A stretch of 64,000 nt of DNA, from the NCBI RefSeq assembly GCF_026341275.1, contig NZ_JAIFZO010000002.1, forward strand, positions 5,052,118 through 5,116,117, in the 5' to 3' direction. Made by a program: the position numbers and the translations under genes. The notes under the pieces were generated by a model. That model had not been told where the DNA came from. It made no database searches and saw only the letters and a program-made list of their open reading frames with translations. This document shows positions 9,522-17,998 of this stretch, piece after piece. Every line of letters starts with the position of its first letter. Within the stretch, counting starts at the first letter, position 1. The stretch is from Streptomyces ortus. GTDB taxonomy: Bacteria; Actinomycetota; Actinomycetes; Streptomycetales; Streptomycetaceae.

Positions 9522-9808
9522 TGAGCGAGAACAACGTGACCGAAGAGACCAAGACGAGCCGCGGCTTCCGCAAGACCCGTGAGGGTCTCGTCGTCAGCGA
9601 CAAGATGGACAAGACCGTTGTCGTCGCTGTCGAGGACCGCGTCAAGCACGCTCTGTACGGCAAGGTCATCCGCCGTACGAACAAGCTCAAGGCCCACGAC
9701 GAGCAGAACGCCGCCGGCGTCGGCGACCGGGTTGTCATCATGGAGACCCGTCCGCTGTCTGCGACGAAGCGCTGGCGCATCGTCGAGATCCTCGAGAAGG
9801 CCAAGTAG
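9521..9808 (+). CDS. rpsQ: 30S ribosomal protein S17
   Basis: Primary 16S rRNA binding protein of the 30S body. Length 95 with a short N-terminal extension before RKTREGLVVSDKMDKTVVVA. The family region KVIRRTNKLKAHDEQNAAGV and VVIMETRPLSATKRWRIVEI is clear. It overlaps the rpmC stop (TGATG). A gap of 102 bases follows before rplN; I see no strong terminator in that gap. Confidence 0.97.
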   Translation: MSENNVTEETKTSRGFRKTREGLVVSDKMDKTVVVAVEDRVKHALYGKVIRRTNKLKAHDEQNAAGVGDRVVIMETRPLSATKRWRIVEILEKAK

Positions 9809-9910
9809 TAAGTACCTGGGGGGTTTCCCTCAGGTTGGTTCCGCCAGGCTCGGCAGGGGTTTCCGTCAAGGAGCCCCTGCCGGGAACCGGCAGACAATCA
9901 GGAGATAGAC

Positions 9911-10279
9911 GTGATCCAGCAGGAGTCGCGACTGCGTGTCGCCGACAACACTGGTGCGAAGGAAATCCTTTGCATCCGTGTGCTCGGTGGCTCCGGTCGC
10001 CGCTACGCGGGCATCGGTGACGTCATCGTCGCCACCGTCAAGGACGCGATCCCCGGCGGCAATGTGAAGAAGGGTGACGTCATCAAGGCGGTCATCGTTC
10101 GCACCGTCAAGGAGCGTCGCCGTCCCGACGGCTCGTACATCCGCTTCGACGAGAACGCCGCCGTCATTCTGAAGAACGACGGCGACCCTCGTGGCACCCG
10201 TATCTTCGGCCCTGTCGGCCGTGAGCTGCGCGAGAAGAAGTTCATGAAGATCATCTCGCTCGCGCCGGAGGTGCTGTAA
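9911..10279 (+). CDS. rplN: 50S ribosomal protein L14
   Basis: Protein at the subunit interface that contacts 16S helix 14. Length 122 is exact for the family. Start is GTG 9911, preceded by CAGGAGATAGAC. It begins MIQQESRLRVADNTGAKEIL and includes GGSGRRYAGIGDVIVATVKD and the ending REKKFMKIISLAPEVL. Two bases separate its stop from the rplX ATG. Confidence 0.98.
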   Translation: MIQQESRLRVADNTGAKEILCIRVLGGSGRRYAGIGDVIVATVKDAIPGGNVKKGDVIKAVIVRTVKERRRPDGSYIRFDENAAVILKNDGDPRGTRIFGPVGRELREKKFMKIISLAPEVL

Positions 10280-10281
10280 GC

Positions 10282-10605
10282 ATGAAGATCAAGAAGGGCG
10301 ACCTGGTTCAGGTCATCACCGGTAAGGACAAGGGCAAGCAGGGCAAGGTCATTGCCGCTTACCCGCGCGACGAGCGCGTCCTGGTCGAGGGTGTCAACCG
10401 GGTCAAGAAGCACACGAAGGCCGGTCCCACCGCTCGCGGTTCGCAGGCCGGTGGCATCGTCACGACCGAGGCTCCCATCCACGTCTCCAACGTCCAGCTG
10501 GTCGTGGAGAAGGACGGGAACAAGGTCGTCACGCGCGTCGGTTTCCGCTTCGACGACGAGGGCAACAAGATCCGCGTTGCCAAGCGGACGGGTGAGGACA
10601 TCTGA
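10282..10605 (+). CDS. rplX: 50S ribosomal protein L24
   Basis: Assembly-initiating large-subunit protein with a KOW domain. Length 107 is normal: MKIKKGDLVQVITGKDKGKQ is the KOW start, and RVLVEGVNRVKKHTKAGPTA follows. The ending GNKIRVAKRTGEDI is typical. The TGA stop overlaps the rplE ATG. Confidence 0.97.
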   Translation: MKIKKGDLVQVITGKDKGKQGKVIAAYPRDERVLVEGVNRVKKHTKAGPTARGSQAGGIVTTEAPIHVSNVQLVVEKDGNKVVTRVGFRFDDEGNKIRVAKRTGEDI

Positions 10606-11162
10606 TGGCTACCACCACCACTCCGCGTCTCAAGACGAAGTACCGCGAGGAGATCGCGGGCAAGCTGCAGGAAGAGTTCTCGTACGAGAACGTCATGCAG
10701 ACCCCGGGCCTCGTCAAGATCGTGGTCAACATGGGTGTGGGCGACGCCGCCCGCGACTCCAAGCTGATCGAGGGCGCCATCCGCGACCTCACCACGATCA
10801 CCGGTCAGAAGCCGGCCGTCACCAAGGCCCGCAAGTCCATCGCGCAGTTCAAGCTGCGTGAGGGTCAGCCGATCGGTGCCCACGTCACGCTTCGTGGCGA
10901 CCGCATGTGGGAGTTCCTGGACCGCACCCTGTCGCTCGCGCTGCCGCGTATCCGCGACTTCCGTGGTCTGTCTCCCAAGCAGTTCGACGGTCGTGGCAAC
11001 TACACCTTCGGTCTCACCGAGCAGGTCATGTTCCACGAGATCGACCAGGACAAGATCGACCGCGTCCGGGGTATGGACATCACCGTGGTGACCACGGCGA
11101 CCAACGACGCCGAAGGCCGTGCCCTTCTCCGTCACCTCGGCTTCCCCTTCAAGGAGGCGTAA
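10605..11162 (+). CDS. rplE: 50S ribosomal protein L5
   Basis: 5S rRNA binding protein of the central protuberance. Length 185 is standard for actinobacteria. Signature segments are MQTPGLVKIVVNMGVGDAAR, ITGQKPAVTKARKSIAQFKL and LPRIRDFRGLSPKQFDGRGN, ending ALLRHLGFPFKEA. Start ATG overlaps the rplX stop; rpsN begins 5 bases downstream. Confidence 0.98.
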   Translation: MATTTTPRLKTKYREEIAGKLQEEFSYENVMQTPGLVKIVVNMGVGDAARDSKLIEGAIRDLTTITGQKPAVTKARKSIAQFKLREGQPIGAHVTLRGDRMWEFLDRTLSLALPRIRDFRGLSPKQFDGRGNYTFGLTEQVMFHEIDQDKIDRVRGMDITVVTTATNDAEGRALLRHLGFPFKEA

Positions 11163-11167
11163 GCGAG

Positions 11168-11353
11168 ATGGCGAAGAAGGCTCTGATTGCCAAGGCTGCT
11201 CGTAAGCCCAAGTTCGGTGTACGTGGCTACACGCGCTGCCAGCGCTGCGGCCGTCCGCACTCCGTGTACCGCAAGTTCGGCCTCTGCCGCGTGTGCCTTC
11301 GTGAGATGGCTCACCGTGGAGAGCTCCCGGGCGTGACCAAGAGCTCCTGGTAG
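11168..11353 (+). CDS. rpsN: 30S ribosomal protein S14, zinc-binding type
   Basis: Protein of the 30S head. The 61-residue length and two CxxC pairs (C24, C27, C40, C43; CQRC and CRVC) identify the short zinc-binding (type Z) form. It opens MAKKALIAKAARKPKFGVRG. Start ATG 11168 follows TAAGCGAG, 5 bases after the rplE stop. Streptomycetes usually also carry a zinc-independent paralogue elsewhere under zinc control; nothing in this window shows that. A 235-base gap with no gene separates it from rpsH. Confidence 0.96.
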   Translation: MAKKALIAKAARKPKFGVRGYTRCQRCGRPHSVYRKFGLCRVCLREMAHRGELPGVTKSSW

Positions 11354-11588
11354 TCCCCTCAACAGGGACGACCGGACGCTCTCGGTAAGCAGTGGGTTGG
11401 CAGAGGCTCTCCCCTCCATGGCTTAGGCTGGGAGGGTTGGGCGTCTGCCGCCCGAACGCATGTGGGTACAGCCCACTAGTTAACGCTTACTACGCCGTAG
11501 GTCCCCGCACCGCACCCGTCCCGCCACTGAGTGGGGAGAGGGATGGCGCATACAGGAAACCCCGGCGAGAGAGGCCGAAGGCCAATTC

Positions 11589-11987
11589 ATGACCATGACT
11601 GATCCCATCGCAGACATGCTTACCCGTCTGCGTAACGCGAACTCGGCGTACCACGACGATGTCGCGATGCCCCACAGCAAGATCAAGTCGCACATCGCGG
11701 AGATCCTCCAGCAGGAGGGCTTCATCACCGGCTGGAAGGTCGAGGACGCCGAAGTCGGCAAGAAGCTCGTCCTCGAGCTGAAGTTCGGCCCGAACCGTGA
11801 GCGCTCCATCGCGGGCATCAAGCGGATCTCGAAGCCGGGTCTGCGTGTGTACGCGAAGTCCACCTCCCTGCCCAAGGTGCTCGGTGGCCTCGGCGTGGCG
11901 ATCATCTCCACGTCGCACGGTCTCCTCACCGACAAGCAGGCCGGCAAGAAGGGCGTAGGCGGAGAAGTTCTCGCCTACGTCTGGTAG
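11589..11987 (+). CDS. rpsH: 30S ribosomal protein S8
   Basis: Primary 16S rRNA binding protein, and in E. coli the repressor of the spc operon. Length 132 is normal. It opens MTMTDPIADMLTRLRNANSA and has the C-terminal signature STSHGLLTDKQAGKKGVGGE followed by VLAYVW. A second in-frame ATG lies two codons in (MTDPIAD). The 235-base gap upstream from rpsN is unusual for this otherwise tight operon and may carry an internal promoter or leader; I could not define one with confidence. Confidence 0.97.
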   Translation: MTMTDPIADMLTRLRNANSAYHDDVAMPHSKIKSHIAEILQQEGFITGWKVEDAEVGKKLVLELKFGPNRERSIAGIKRISKPGLRVYAKSTSLPKVLGGLGVAIISTSHGLLTDKQAGKKGVGGEVLAYVW

Positions 11988-12011
11988 CGGAAGGGAACGG
12001 AGGAAACAGCT

Positions 12012-12551
12012 ATGTCGCGTATTGGCAAGCTCCCCATCACGGTTCCCGCCGGCGTGGACGTCACCATCGACGGCCGTACGGTTCAGGTGAAGGGTCCCAA
12101 GGGCACCCTCTCCCACACCGTCGCGGCGCCGATCGAGATCGCGAAGGGTGAGGACGGCATTCTCAATGTCACCCGCCCGAACGACGAGCGTCAGAACAAG
12201 GCCCTCCACGGCCTGTCCCGCACGCTGGTGGCGAACATGATCACCGGCGTGACCGCGGGTTACGTGAAGAAGCTCGAAATCAGCGGTGTCGGTTACCGCG
12301 TCCTGGCGAAGGGCTCCAACCTGGAGTTCTCGCTCGGCTACAGCCACTCGATCACGGTCGAGGCGCCCGAGGGCATCTCGTTCAAGGTCGAGAACCCGAC
12401 GCACTTCTCGGTCGAGGGAATCGACAAGCAGAAGGTCGGCGAGGTTGCGGCCAACATCCGCAAGCTGCGCAAGCCCGACCCGTACAAGGCCAAGGGCGTC
12501 AAGTACGAGGGCGAAGTCGTCCGGCGCAAGGTCGGAAAGGCGGGTAAGTAA
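12012..12551 (+). CDS. rplF: 50S ribosomal protein L6
   Basis: Protein at the base of the stalk near the factor-binding centre. Length 179 is normal, with two related alpha/beta domains. Opening MSRIGKLPITVPAGVDVTID and the C-terminal signature RKPDPYKAKGVKYEGEVVRR followed by KVGKAGK are diagnostic. The start follows GGAACGGAGGAAACAGCT, a strong binding site. rplR starts 3 bases after the stop. Confidence 0.98.
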   Translation: MSRIGKLPITVPAGVDVTIDGRTVQVKGPKGTLSHTVAAPIEIAKGEDGILNVTRPNDERQNKALHGLSRTLVANMITGVTAGYVKKLEISGVGYRVLAKGSNLEFSLGYSHSITVEAPEGISFKVENPTHFSVEGIDKQKVGEVAANIRKLRKPDPYKAKGVKYEGEVVRRKVGKAGK

Positions 12552-12554
12552 GCC

Positions 12555-12938
12555 ATGGCATACGGTGTCAAGATTGCTAAGGGCGACGCTTACAAGCGTG
12601 CTGCCATCAAGCGACGTCACATCCGCATCCGGAAGCACGTCTCCGGTACGGCTGAGCGGCCTCGCCTGGTCGTGACGCGCTCGAACCGCCACATCGTGGC
12701 CCAGGTGATCGACGACGTTAAGGGTCACACCCTCGCGTCGGCGTCCACCCTGGACACGACCATCCGCGGCGGCGAGAACGACAAGTCCGAGCAGGCCAAG
12801 TCGGTCGGCGCCCTGGTCGCCGAGCGCGCCAAGGCCGCCGGTGTCGAGACTGTCGTATTCGACCGCGGTGGAAACCGATACGCCGGGCGCATTGCCGCTC
12901 TGGCGGACGCCGCCCGCGAAGCCGGACTCAAGTTCTGA
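12555..12938 (+). CDS. rplR: 50S ribosomal protein L18
   Basis: 5S rRNA binding protein. Length 127. Opening MAYGVKIAKGDAYKRAAIKR, then the family core RHIRIRKHVSGTAERPRLVV and the ending FDRGGNRYAGRIAALADAAR before EAGLKF. It begins 3 bases after rplF and ends 43 bases before rpsE. Confidence 0.98.
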   Translation: MAYGVKIAKGDAYKRAAIKRRHIRIRKHVSGTAERPRLVVTRSNRHIVAQVIDDVKGHTLASASTLDTTIRGGENDKSEQAKSVGALVAERAKAAGVETVVFDRGGNRYAGRIAALADAAREAGLKF

Positions 12939-12981
12939 GTCCTGGTTCCGGAGCTAGCGGAAACAGAGAGAGGTAATTCCA

Positions 12982-13584
12982 ATGGCTGGACCCCAGCGCC
13001 GCGGGAGCGGTGCCGGTGGCGGCGAGCGGCGGGACCGGAAGGGCCGTGACGGTGGCGCAGCCGCCGAGAAGACCGCGTACGTCGAGCGTGTCGTCGCGAT
13101 CAACCGTGTCGCCAAGGTCGTGAAGGGTGGTCGTCGCTTCAGCTTCACCGCGCTGGTCGTGGTGGGCGATGGTGACGGCACCGTGGGTGTCGGTTACGGC
13201 AAGGCCAAGGAGGTGCCGGCCGCGATCGCCAAGGGTGTTGAAGAGGCCAAGAAGCACTTCTTCAAGGTCCCCCGTATCCAGGGCACCATCCCGCACCCGA
13301 TCACGGGCGAGAAGGCCGCGGGCGTCGTCCTGCTCAAGCCTGCTTCCCCCGGTACCGGCGTTATCGCCGGTGGCCCGGTGCGTGCTGTCCTGGAGTGCGC
13401 CGGCGTTCACGACATCCTGTCGAAGTCGCTCGGCTCGTCCAACGCGATCAACATCGTGCACGCGACCGTGGCGGCCCTCAAGGGCCTGCAGCGTCCCGAG
13501 GAGATCGCGGCCCGCCGCGGTCTGCCCCTTGAGGACGTCGCCCCCGCGGCTCTCCTGCGTGCACGTGCGGGAGCGGGTGCGTAA
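12982..13584 (+). CDS. rpsE: 30S ribosomal protein S5
   Basis: Protein of the 30S body involved in accuracy and helicase activity at the mRNA entry. The 200-residue length includes a Gly/Arg-rich N-terminal extension of about 30 residues (MAGPQRRGSGAGGGERRDRK) usual in this group. Family segments: VVKGGRRFSFTALVVVGDGD, GYGKAKEVPAAIAKGVEEAK and GTGVIAGGPVRAVLECAGVH. Start ATG is preceded by GAGAGAGGTAATTCC. rpmD follows after 2 bases. Confidence 0.97.
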   Translation: MAGPQRRGSGAGGGERRDRKGRDGGAAAEKTAYVERVVAINRVAKVVKGGRRFSFTALVVVGDGDGTVGVGYGKAKEVPAAIAKGVEEAKKHFFKVPRIQGTIPHPITGEKAAGVVLLKPASPGTGVIAGGPVRAVLECAGVHDILSKSLGSSNAINIVHATVAALKGLQRPEEIAARRGLPLEDVAPAALLRARAGAGA

Positions 13585-13586
13585 TC

Positions 13587-13769
13587 ATGGCTCAGCTCAA
13601 GATCACGCAGACGAAGTCGTACATCGGCAGCAAGCAGAACCACCGTGACACCCTTCGTTCGCTTGGCCTCAAGCGGATCAACGATGTGGTCGTCAAGGAG
13701 GACCGCCCCGAGTTCCGCGGAATGGTGCACACCGTCCGCCACCTCGTGACGGTTGAGGAGGTCGACTGA
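13587..13769 (+). CDS. rpmD: 50S ribosomal protein L30
   Basis: Small large-subunit protein of 60 residues, the short bacterial form. Sequence MAQLKITQTKSYIGSKQNHR and LGLKRINDVVVKEDRPEFRG are typical. It lies 2 bases after rpsE and 2 bases before rplO, so the three genes are tightly coupled. Confidence 0.97.
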   Translation: MAQLKITQTKSYIGSKQNHRDTLRSLGLKRINDVVVKEDRPEFRGMVHTVRHLVTVEEVD

Positions 13770-13771
13770 TC

Positions 13772-14227
13772 ATGGCGGAGAACAACCCGCTCAAGATCCA
13801 CAACCTCCGTCCCGCCCCGGGCGCCAAGACCGCGAAGACGCGAGTCGGTCGTGGTGAAGCGTCCAAGGGTAAGACGGCCGGTCGTGGTACCAAGGGCACC
13901 AAGGCCCGTTACCAGGTTCCGGAGCGCTTCGAGGGTGGCCAGATGCCCCTCCACATGCGTCTCCCGAAGCTCAAGGGCTTCCGGAACCCGTTCAAGACCG
14001 AGTACCAGGTCGTGAACCTCGACAAGCTGGGCGCGCTGTTCCCCGAAGGTGGCGAAGTCACCGTCGAGGAGCTCGTCGCCAAGGGTGCGGTTCGCAAGAA
14101 CAGCCTCGTCAAGGTCCTCGGCCAGGGCGAGATCTCCGTGGCACTGCAGGTGACGGTCGACGCCGTCTCCGGCTCCGCCAAGGAGAAGATCACCGCCGCC
14201 GGCGGTACCGTCACCGAGCTGATCTGA
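13772..14227 (+). CDS. rplO: 50S ribosomal protein L15
   Basis: Late-assembly large-subunit protein of 151 residues. Basic, glycine-rich N-terminal region (LRPAPGAKTAKTRVGRGEAS, GKTAGRGTKGTKARYQVPER) and the L15 fold around FEGGQMPLHMRLPKLKGFRN. It ends AAGGTVTELI. It is the last ribosomal gene before secY and is followed at 36 bases by a strong hairpin. Confidence 0.98.
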   Translation: MAENNPLKIHNLRPAPGAKTAKTRVGRGEASKGKTAGRGTKGTKARYQVPERFEGGQMPLHMRLPKLKGFRNPFKTEYQVVNLDKLGALFPEGGEVTVEELVAKGAVRKNSLVKVLGQGEISVALQVTVDAVSGSAKEKITAAGGTVTELI

Positions 14228-14262
14228 TCACTTCAGGCGATTCGATGACTTGAGCGATCCCG

Positions 14263-14296
14263 ACCGGGGATGCCCCACAAAAGGGGCATCCCCGGT
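14263..14296 (+). terminator. Hairpin between rplO and secY
   Basis: Perfect 14-bp stem (14263-14276 with 14283-14296), loop ACAAAA. The following bases (TGGTCGTTCC) are only mildly T-rich, so it may terminate partly or act as a stable processing or 3'-end element that lowers secY expression relative to the ribosomal genes. Confidence 0.65.
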
Positions 14297-14475
14297 TGGT
14301 CGTTCCTAGGGAAGCGGTGTCGCCGGTAAGGTGGCCTGCGCTGCTAATTTTCGCCCGGTGTGCCGCCAGGGAACTCCAGGTGGCTTCTGACTGTTAGTTA
14401 GCTGTCCGTTACTTATTCGTCGAACCTCAAGACCGTCACCTCTGGCGCACTTGCGCGGGGGTCGCAGGAGGCACC

Positions 14476-15789
14476 GTGCTCACCGCGTTCGCCCGGGCGT
14501 TCAAGACGCCCGACCTGCGCAAGAAGCTGCTCTTCACGCTCGGCATCATCGTGGTTTATCGGGTGGGCACGCACATCCCGATCCCCGGTGTCGACTACAA
14601 GAACGTCCAGATCTGTATCGACAACGCGAGCCAGAACCAAGGCCTGTTCGGTCTGGTCAACATGTTCAGCGGTGGCGCTCTGCTGCAGATCACGATCTTC
14701 GCACTGGGCATCATGCCGTACATCACGGCGAGCATCATTCTGCAGCTGCTGACCGTGGTGATCCCGCGCCTGGAAGCCCTCAAGAAGGAGGGTCAGGCAG
14801 GTACGGCGAAGATCACGCAGTACACGCGTTACCTGACGGTCGCGCTGGCCATCCTGCAGGGCACCGGCCTGGTGGCCACCGCCCGCAGCGGCGCGCTCTT
14901 CACCAGCTGCCCGGTCGCCGAGCAGATCGTGCCGGACCAGTCGATCTTCGTCACCATCACGATGGTCATCACGATGACCGCCGGTACGGCCGTCGTCATG
15001 TGGCTCGGTGAGCTCATCACCGACCGCGGCATCGGCAACGGCATGTCGATCCTCATGTTCATCTCGATCGCCGCCACGTTCCCGTCGGCGCTGTGGGCCA
15101 TCAAGAAGCAGGGCACCCTGGCGGAGGGCTGGATCGAGTTCGGCACCGTCATCGCGGTCGGCCTCGTCATGGTCGGCCTGGTGGTCTTCGTCGAGCAGGC
15201 CCAGCGACGGATCCCGGTCCAGTACGCGAAGCGGATGATCGGCCGCAGGTCCTACGGCGGCACGTCCACGTACATCCCGCTGAAGGTGAACCAGGCGGGC
15301 ATCATCCCTGTGATCTTTGCCTCGTCGCTGCTCTACATCCCGGCGCTGGTGGCCCAGTTCGCGGGTGGGACCTCGGGTTGGAAGACCTGGATCGAGCAGA
15401 ACCTCACCAAGGGCGACCACCCGATCTACATCGCCACCTACTTCCTGCTGATCGTGTTCTTCGCCTTCTTCTACGTGGCCATCTCCTTCAACCCCGAAGA
15501 AGTCGCGGACAACATGAAGAAGTATGGTGGCTTCATCCCGGGCATCCGGGCCGGTCGGCCGACCGCTGAGTACCTGGGATACGTACTCAACCGGATCACC
15601 TGGCCGGGTTCGCTGTATCTGGGCCTGATCGCTCTCGTACCGACGATGGCGTTGGTTGGTTTCGGGGCAAACCAGAACTTCCCGTTCGGTGGCACCAGCA
15701 TCCTGATCATCGTGGGTGTCGGTCTTGAGACGGTGAAGCAGATCGAGAGCCAGCTCCAGCAGCGCAATTACGAAGGGTTCCTCCGCTGA
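14476..15789 (+). CDS. secY: Protein translocase subunit SecY
   Basis: Central channel of the Sec export complex in the cytoplasmic membrane. Length 437; ten membrane helices can be followed from LLFTLGIIVVYRVGTHIPIP to the end. Diagnostic stretches: GIMPYITASIILQLLTVVIP, VMWLGELITDRGIGNGMSIL, and YAKRMIGRRSYGGTSTYIPL. Start GTG 14476 follows GGAGGCACC. It lies downstream of rplO, separated by 248 bases with a hairpin, and its stop overlaps the adk start by one base, coupling the two. Confidence 0.98.
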   Translation: MLTAFARAFKTPDLRKKLLFTLGIIVVYRVGTHIPIPGVDYKNVQICIDNASQNQGLFGLVNMFSGGALLQITIFALGIMPYITASIILQLLTVVIPRLEALKKEGQAGTAKITQYTRYLTVALAILQGTGLVATARSGALFTSCPVAEQIVPDQSIFVTITMVITMTAGTAVVMWLGELITDRGIGNGMSILMFISIAATFPSALWAIKKQGTLAEGWIEFGTVIAVGLVMVGLVVFVEQAQRRIPVQYAKRMIGRRSYGGTSTYIPLKVNQAGIIPVIFASSLLYIPALVAQFAGGTSGWKTWIEQNLTKGDHPIYIATYFLLIVFFAFFYVAISFNPEEVADNMKKYGGFIPGIRAGRPTAEYLGYVLNRITWPGSLYLGLIALVPTMALVGFGANQNFPFGGTSILIIVGVGLETVKQIESQLQQRNYEGFLR

Positions 15790-16478
15790 TGCGAATCGTC
15801 CTCGTCGGGCCGCCCGGGGCGGGCAAGGGAACGCAGGCCGCGTTCCTCGCCAAGAACCTGTCGATCCCGCACATCTCCACGGGCGACCTCTTCCGTGCGA
15901 ACATCAGCCAGCAGACCGACCTGGGCAAACTCGCGAAGTCGTACATGGACGAGGGCAACCTCGTGCCGGACGAGGTCACCATCGCGATGGCCAAGGACCG
16001 CATGGAGCAGCCGGACGCCGTGAACGGCTTCCTGCTCGACGGCTTCCCGCGGAACGTCTCGCAGGCCGAGGCACTGGACCAGGCACTCAAGGCCGATGGT
16101 GTGGAACTCGACGGGGTGCTCGACCTGGAGGTCCCCGAGGACGAGGTGGTCAAGCGCATCGCCGGCCGCCGCATCTGCCGCAACGATTCGAGCCACGTCT
16201 TCCACGTGACGTACAGCCCGCCGAAGAAGGAAGGCGTCTGCGACGTCTGCGGCGGCGAGCTGTACCAGCGGGACGACGACACCGAGGAGACCGTCCGCAA
16301 GCGCCTGGAGGTCTACCACACCCAGACCGAGCCGATCATCGACTACTACGGGGCCCAGGGCCTCGTGGTGACGATCTCGGCGCTCGGCAAGGTGTACGAG
16401 GTCACCAAGCGCGCGATGGACGCCCTCAAGGGTCAGGCCGAGGGCAAGAAGGACAGCCGGGGCGACGGCGACAAGTAG
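15789..16478 (+). CDS. adk: Adenylate kinase
   Basis: Converts ATP plus AMP to two ADP in the cytoplasm. P-loop GPPGAGKGT at residues 7-15; AMP-binding region GDLFRANISQ; GFLLDGFPRNVSQAEALD is the family signature. The LID domain is of the long type (about 162-207) with CRNDSSH and CDVC, a partial set of zinc ligands in which the first pair is incomplete. Length 229 includes an acidic/Lys C-terminal tail of about 12 residues. Coupled to secY by overlap; map follows after a hairpin. Confidence 0.97.
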   Translation: MRIVLVGPPGAGKGTQAAFLAKNLSIPHISTGDLFRANISQQTDLGKLAKSYMDEGNLVPDEVTIAMAKDRMEQPDAVNGFLLDGFPRNVSQAEALDQALKADGVELDGVLDLEVPEDEVVKRIAGRRICRNDSSHVFHVTYSPPKKEGVCDVCGGELYQRDDDTEETVRKRLEVYHTQTEPIIDYYGAQGLVVTISALGKVYEVTKRAMDALKGQAEGKKDSRGDGDK

Positions 16479-16493
16479 TCGTCCCGACCGGTT

Positions 16494-16526
16494 CGGCCGC
16501 GGTGCCCTCGCTGGGCGCCGCGGCCG
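16494..16526 (+). terminator. Hairpin between adk and map
   Basis: A stem of about 14 bp (16494-16507 with 16513-16526, one G-T pair, CGGCCGCGG/CCGCGGCCG at the base) has a 5-base loop. It is followed by TACTGTTGTG, which has few T residues. It may be an attenuator or partial terminator. Confidence 0.45.
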
Positions 16527-16579
16527 TACTGTTGTGCAGGTAATCCAGTAGGCAGAGAAGACGGAGAGCGCGGGCCACC

Positions 16580-17416
16580 ATGGTGCAGATCAAGACCCCC
16601 GAGCAGATCGCCAAGATGCGTGAGGCGGGCCTGGTCGTCGCCGCCGTCCACAGCGCGACGCGGGAAGCCGCGGTGCCCGGTGCCACGACCCGGGATCTCG
16701 ACCAGGTCGCCCGCAAGGTGCTCGACGAACACGGCGCGAAGTCGAACTTCCTGGGCTACGGCGGCTTCCCCGCCACGATCTGCACCTCGGTGAACGAGGT
16801 CGTCGTGCACGGCATCCCGACCGATGAGGTCGTCCTGAAGGACGGGGACATCATCTCGATCGACGCCGGCGCGATCGTCGACGGTTGGCACGGGGACGCG
16901 GCGTACACGGCGTTCGTGGGTTCCGGGCATGCTCCGGAGCTGCTTGAGCTGTCCCGGGTGACCGAGGAGTCGATGTGGGCCGGGATCGCGGCGATGAAGC
17001 TGGGGAACCGGCTCGTCGACGTCTCCCGGGCCATCGAGACGTACATCCGGCGCCAGCCGAAGCCCGGTGGCGGCAAGTACGGGATCGTCGAGGACTACGG
17101 CGGCCACGGCATCGGGACCGAGATGCACATGGATCCGCATCTGCTGAACTACGTCGAGCGGCGGCGGGGCAAGGGGCCGAAGCTGGTGCCCGGGTTCTGC
17201 CTCGCCATCGAGCCGATGGTTTCGCTGGGGACGCCGCGGACGGAGGTGCTGGCCGATGACTGGACCGTCATCACGACGGACGGCACGTGGTCTTCGCACT
17301 GGGAGCACTCTGTCGCGCTGACCGAGGCGGGACCGCTTGTGCTTACGTCTCCCGACGGGGGTAGGGCGAAGCTCGCCGAGTACGGGGTCACTGCCGCGCC
17401 TGATCCGCTGGCGTAG
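16580..17416 (+). CDS. map: Methionine aminopeptidase, type I
   Basis: Removes the initiator methionine from nascent proteins. The pita-bread fold and five metal ligands are recognisable: D and D in SIDAGAIVDGWHGDAAYT, H in GGHGIGTEMH, E in AIEPMVSLG and E in HWEHSVALTE. Length 278 is normal for type Ia. Opening MVQIKTPEQIAKMREAGLVV. It follows adk in the common actinobacterial order and precedes a repeat-rich gap before infA. Confidence 0.97.
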   Translation: MVQIKTPEQIAKMREAGLVVAAVHSATREAAVPGATTRDLDQVARKVLDEHGAKSNFLGYGGFPATICTSVNEVVVHGIPTDEVVLKDGDIISIDAGAIVDGWHGDAAYTAFVGSGHAPELLELSRVTEESMWAGIAAMKLGNRLVDVSRAIETYIRRQPKPGGGKYGIVEDYGGHGIGTEMHMDPHLLNYVERRRGKGPKLVPGFCLAIEPMVSLGTPRTEVLADDWTVITTDGTWSSHWEHSVALTEAGPLVLTSPDGGRAKLAEYGVTAAPDPLA

Positions 17417-17423
17417 CGGCCTC

Positions 17424-17567
17424 GCGCCGTTCCCCGCGGCTCCTGGGGGCTCCTGGGGGCTCCTGGGGGCTGCGCACCCGAAAGTCAAAAGACTGCGCCG
17501 TTCCCCGCGCCCCTTGGGGCTGCGCCCCTAAAGATTGCGCCGTTCCCCGCGCCCCTGGAGGGGCGCG
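17424..17567. repeat. Cluster of three dispersed repeat copies after map, plus decamer x3
   Basis: Three copies of the 20-bp core GCGCMGTTCCCCGCGCCCCT occur near 17424 (degenerate 3' half), 17495 and 17536, the last followed by an inverted GGGGCGCG. Between the first two the decamer TCCTGGGGGC is repeated exactly three times (17441-17470). No gene is evident in 17417-17720; the rest is the infA upstream region. Confidence 0.85.
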
Positions 17568-17720
17568 TCTCGGCTTAGGGATCTTGTTCGTGGGGCAGAC
17601 TTTTTCGATTCGTCTTTCCGGGGGGCCTGGCGTAGACTGACTCGTCGGCTCTCGTGCATCCGCATGCCTGCATGTGGTAAGTGCGGAGTCGATCAAGGTA
17701 GTCGATTCGAAAGGCGAAGC

Positions 17721-17942
17721 GTGGCCAAGAAGCAAGGTGCCATCGAGATCGAGGGCACTGTCGTCGAGTCTCTTCCGAACGCCATGTTCAAGGTTGAGCT
17801 CCAGAACGGCCACCAGGTCCTGGCACACATCAGCGGCAAGATGCGCATGCACTACATCCGCATCCTCCCTGACGACAGGGTCGTGGTGGAGTTGTCTCCG
17901 TACGACCTGACGCGTGGCCGGATCGTCTACCGCTACAAGTAG
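17721..17942 (+). CDS. infA: Translation initiation factor IF-1
   Basis: Binds the 30S A site during initiation. The 73-residue S1-like beta barrel starts at GTG 17721: MAKKQGAIEIEGTVVESLPN, with NGHQVLAHISGKMRMHYIRI and the ending TRGRIVYRYK. The open frame extends upstream, but the family starts here and GGCGAAGC gives a binding site. A TAGACT box at 17633-17638 may be a promoter -10, but no clear -35 accompanies it. It is followed by a short hairpin and rpmJ. Confidence 0.97.
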   Translation: MAKKQGAIEIEGTVVESLPNAMFKVELQNGHQVLAHISGKMRMHYIRILPDDRVVVELSPYDLTRGRIVYRYK

Positions 17943-17953
17943 ATCTTGCCTGT

Positions 17954-17971
17954 ACCCCGCTTCCGCGGGGT
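17954..17971 (+). other. Short hairpin between infA and rpmJ
   Basis: A 7-bp stem ACCCCGC/GCGGGGT with loop TTCC stands 12 bases after infA. There is no T run behind it, so a full terminator is unlikely. It could set relative levels of infA and rpmJ. Confidence 0.4.
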
Positions 17972-17998
17972 GGTGGCACTGACCCGGAGAACCTCACC

